Source of the DNA: JAKSPM01 sp964450645
GTDB taxonomy: Bacteria; Bacillota; Clostridia; Oscillospirales; Oscillospiraceae
NCBI GenBank assembly: GCA_964450645.1
Contig: CAYVEB010000002.1
Location: 79,499-143,498, forward strand
DNA length: 64,000 nucleotides
Direction of reading: 5' to 3'
Positions 62,089 through 64,000 of this stretch are shown here, piece by piece (the stretch's first letter is position 1; every line of letters begins with the position of its first letter). The notes beneath the pieces are model-generated. The model was given only the letters and a program-made list of their open reading frames with translations, searched no databases and had not been told where the DNA came from. The translations under genes and the position numbers were made by a program.

Positions 62089-62283
62089 TTACGAAGGGAA
62101 AATTTCGGAAATATCATCCGAGTCAGACACTGTATCTGTAGTGCCAGTAGAAAATCCCAAATCGCAGCCAGTTTGTGCCTCGAAGTCACGGGTATTGCCC
62201 GGATCGCCACAACTGCCCTCTGTGTAGATATCGTCCTCGAACATATCGATTTCCATATCTGGGGTCAAATACTTCTTTTTCAT
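62089..62283 (-). CDS. Candidate RiPP precursor peptide (64 residues)
   Basis: Begins with ATG behind GGAAGAGG, 17 nt after the surface-protein stop. The product is very acidic with a lysine start (MKKKYLTPDMEID), then FEDDIYTEG, two cysteines (GSCGDPG and TGCDLGF) about 15 residues apart, and a Thr/Ser/Asp-rich end (DTVSDSDDISEIF). The MKKxYxxPxMEI-type head resembles small peptides that sit beside PqqD and radical SAM genes in gut Clostridia. The two Cys are possible crosslink sites. GC is clearly below the window average. Assignment is by context. Confidence 0.68.
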   Translation of the reverse strand: MKKKYLTPDMEIDMFEDDIYTEGSCGDPGNTRDFEAQTGCDLGFSTGTTDTVSDSDDISEIFPS

Positions 62284-62300
62284 AAACTACTACCTCTTCC

Positions 62301-64000
62301 TTACTCGCGGACCGATACCGCTTCACTGCCCGCTTCACTAACCAGCGTATTATAAGACTTCTTGACAGTATCAGAGAAGATCACCTGATAAGTTGCCGGA
62401 TCTGCATCTTGGCCAGGAACTTCAATCAGTACAAAAGCCCGCATCGAAACCTCAGTACCGGTCAAGTCAGTAACATTAATTTTTGAGGAATACGTGCCAA
62501 TATTTGAAGTTGCTTCAACAGAACCTTTAAATACACTGTCAGGGGTTTGAAGATTTTTGTCGGTAACCGTCACAGTCTTATCGTCCCCCCCAGGTTGCTG
62601 CCCTTCGAATGTTAACTGGACACTCTCCTCTTTCGAATACAAGATACCGTGCTCAATCACAACACCCGTTGTCGGAGGAACAAAACGGCTACTGTCGAAT
62701 GTAATGTACTTATTCTCCTCTACATCAGCATAGGAAACTTCAAGGCTTACATTCGCAGAAGGTTCTTCTGGGCTGTCACCATAAACTGCAATAAATGTGC
62801 GATCTTTCCTGACATGCACGCGAATCTTATAGTTTGTAGACACAACACGGTTGTTTTCTTCCCAATGCTGGAACGTCTTTCCTTCAACATGCGGAGCAAT
62901 CAGCGTTTCGTAGGTATCGAAAACAACGTCTTTCTGGGAAACTTCATTTTCTTTACCATCAATTTTGGTCTTAACTGTTACTCGGTACAGGCGATTTTGA
63001 TCAATAAACGCTTTTGCAGCTTCAACGAGTTCAGCAAATTTTCCCATCTCCTGGTTCGTATTAAGCTGCCCCTCAGTTCCCGTCCATTTTGTTCGAAGCT
63101 CAGTCGTAGCCTCGCCAGAGATATGCGCGCCAGCCGCATATGCATTGACCTCAGCCAAAGCAGCCTTGCGGGCAGCATCAAGAAGCTCACCCTTCCAGCT
63201 TTCAATTCCCTCGGTGATTGCATTGGGATCTGTCATACCGTTGATCTTGGTCGTCAGCGAGTCTAGCTTTTCTAATACATCTTCAACCTTATAATCGCTC
63301 GCATAATCTGTAAGCTCTTTGATTGCCTCGCTCTTTGCTTTGCCAAGCTTCAAGGCGGCTTTCAAATCATCCAGTGCTTTTGTGATCTCGTCAATGTGCT
63401 GCTTCAACCTTTCTTCCGGTTGTCCGCCATATCTATTATGCTCATAATTGATATCTCCAATACTCTTCGCAGCCGCATCAATTAGCTCTCTCGCGCCGTC
63501 ATAGCTATATTCAGGTTTAGAGCTTAGGCCATCCACTTCTGAGAGAATATTCTGCTTTTTTGCATTGAATACCGTCTCATTAATTTTTTGATAAGCGGCA
63601 TCCTTCAGTGCGTCCACATCCTGTTCAGGATTCTTCAGCACATTCAGAAACGTTTCTTTCTGTCCGGAAAGTACGGTCGATAAGTCCGTTTCGCCCGCAA
63701 GATCTTTGATCGTCTCCTTGGCATATGTCTGAATATCATTTATGGCCTGGTAGACGGACACAACCAAATTGATTTCAGTAATCGCTGCAAGCTTCTTTGT
63801 ATTAACGTCCTCTACATCAGTTGCTTCCAAAATTAAACCATTCGATTCACCACAATAACTGGTGCTAACTTCGTCAAGTTTTGCAGAAACCTCGTCGGAA
63901 AGGTCTGTTTCGGTGAACTTAGTCTTAGCTGTTTCGATTGCCGCCTTAACTTCCACCACAGCAGCTTCTTTTGCACTCGCCAGCTTAATTGCGGCATCAA
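62301..64000 (-). CDS. Large surface/secreted protein, partial (N-terminus outside window)
   Basis: At least 565 residues; the frame is open to the right edge, with no start seen. The N-terminal two thirds is helical, Ala/Lys/Glu-rich, with repeated AAIE..K and KALDDLKAALKLGKA stretches resembling extracellular helical-bundle repeats. Then an InlB-type repeat (GKTFQHWEENNRVV, RKDRTFIAVYG) and two Ig-like beta domains follow. It ends SEAVSVRE with no LPXTG or SLH anchor. Base composition is much more AT-rich than neighbours, suggesting transfer. The gene reaches to within 17 nt of the precursor and is likely its operon partner. Confidence 0.75.
   Translation of the reverse strand, partial: DAAIKLASAKEAAVVEVKAAIETAKTKFTETDLSDEVSAKLDEVSTSYCGESNGLILEATDVEDVNTKKLAAITEINLVVSVYQAINDIQTYAKETIKDLAGETDLSTVLSGQKETFLNVLKNPEQDVDALKDAAYQKINETVFNAKKQNILSEVDGLSSKPEYSYDGARELIDAAAKSIGDINYEHNRYGGQPEERLKQHIDEITKALDDLKAALKLGKAKSEAIKELTDYASDYKVEDVLEKLDSLTTKINGMTDPNAITEGIESWKGELLDAARKAALAEVNAYAAGAHISGEATTELRTKWTGTEGQLNTNQEMGKFAELVEAAKAFIDQNRLYRVTVKTKIDGKENEVSQKDVVFDTYETLIAPHVEGKTFQHWEENNRVVSTNYKIRVHVRKDRTFIAVYGDSPEEPSANVSLEVSYADVEENKYITFDSSRFVPPTTGVVIEHGILYSKEESVQLTFEGQQPGGDDKTVTVTDKNLQTPDSVFKGSVEATSNIGTYSSKINVTDLTGTEVSMRAFVLIEVPGQDADPATYQVIFSDTVKKSYNTLVSEAGSEAVSVRE

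Noticed and set aside
61531..62355. Long open frames in several frames on both strands across the GC-rich array
   Set aside because: They are open only because the repeat lacks stop codons. The 34/35-bp unit lengths rotate the frame, the products are repetitive Arg/Ala/Pro, and none has a good ribosome site.

Overview
The window is about 58% GC bacterial chromosome from a spore-forming, monoderm member of the Firmicutes. An anaerobic gut-type Clostridia lineage close to the Oscillospiraceae is the best fit. The reasons are SpoIIP and a PdaA-type deacetylase (endosporulation), an SLH-anchored surface protein, a giant acyl-CoA dehydratase activase-like protein, the ylxM-ffh-rpsP-khpA order, DnaD/DnaC-I loaders, and strong AGGAGG ribosome sites with frequent GTG/TTG starts. 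The lineage call is inference from gene content. I see no rRNA, tRNA, CRISPR array, insertion sequence or prophage.

Layout. 1-2.7 kb: partial gene for a secreted endonuclease I-type nuclease with SLH repeats, divergent from comEC. 3-9.5 kb: comEC-holA-rnmV-ABC-F-mrp, tightly packed with ATGA overlaps. 9.6-15.1 kb: UvrD/PcrA helicase, phage-type amidase, LysM-M14 peptidase, two small membrane proteins. 15.3-20.4 kb: activase-like giant and a zinc-ribbon membrane protein. 20.5-25.7 kb: DUF1576 membrane protein, AraC regulator, PdaA-like deacetylase, a 43-residue membrane peptide, SpoIIP. 25.7-30.2 kb: metallo-hydrolase, TrkH/TrkA potassium uptake, flavin reductase. 30.4-30.9 kb: decayed alpha/beta-hydrolase. 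31-36.1 kb: a MacB-like exporter with two different adaptors. 36.2-42.4 kb: methyltransferase, adenine deaminase, a 0.9-kb gene-free stretch, MurA, RsmF-like methylase. 42.5-44.9 kb: SRP/ribosomal operon. 45.1-51.3 kb: cell-elongation operon U32-maf-mreC-mreD-mrdA, with rodA nearby at 55-56 kb. 51.8-54.3 kb: DnaD, DnaC/I and a zinc-ribbon protein. 56.7-58.5 kb: tsaE-tsaB-upp.

The most unusual part is 58.8-64 kb, all on the minus strand. In transcription order it holds a large low-GC secreted or surface protein (partial), a 64-residue acidic peptide with two cysteines starting 17 nt later, a strong hairpin, about twelve 34-35-bp tandem repeats, an HprK-like P-loop protein, a radical SAM/SPASM enzyme, a PqqD-like protein and an S24/S26-type peptidase with an apparent Ser-His pair. 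The last four genes are joined by 2-nt or TGATG junctions. This looks like a ribosomally made, modified-peptide (RiPP) locus whose precursor is coupled to a surface protein and separated from its enzymes by a structured repeat array.

A second novelty is a 165-195-bp imperfect-palindrome element found just after the stop codons of two unrelated genes, with a decayed third copy. Many promoters here are close to the sigma-A consensus with 17-nt spacers, which helps assign operons.
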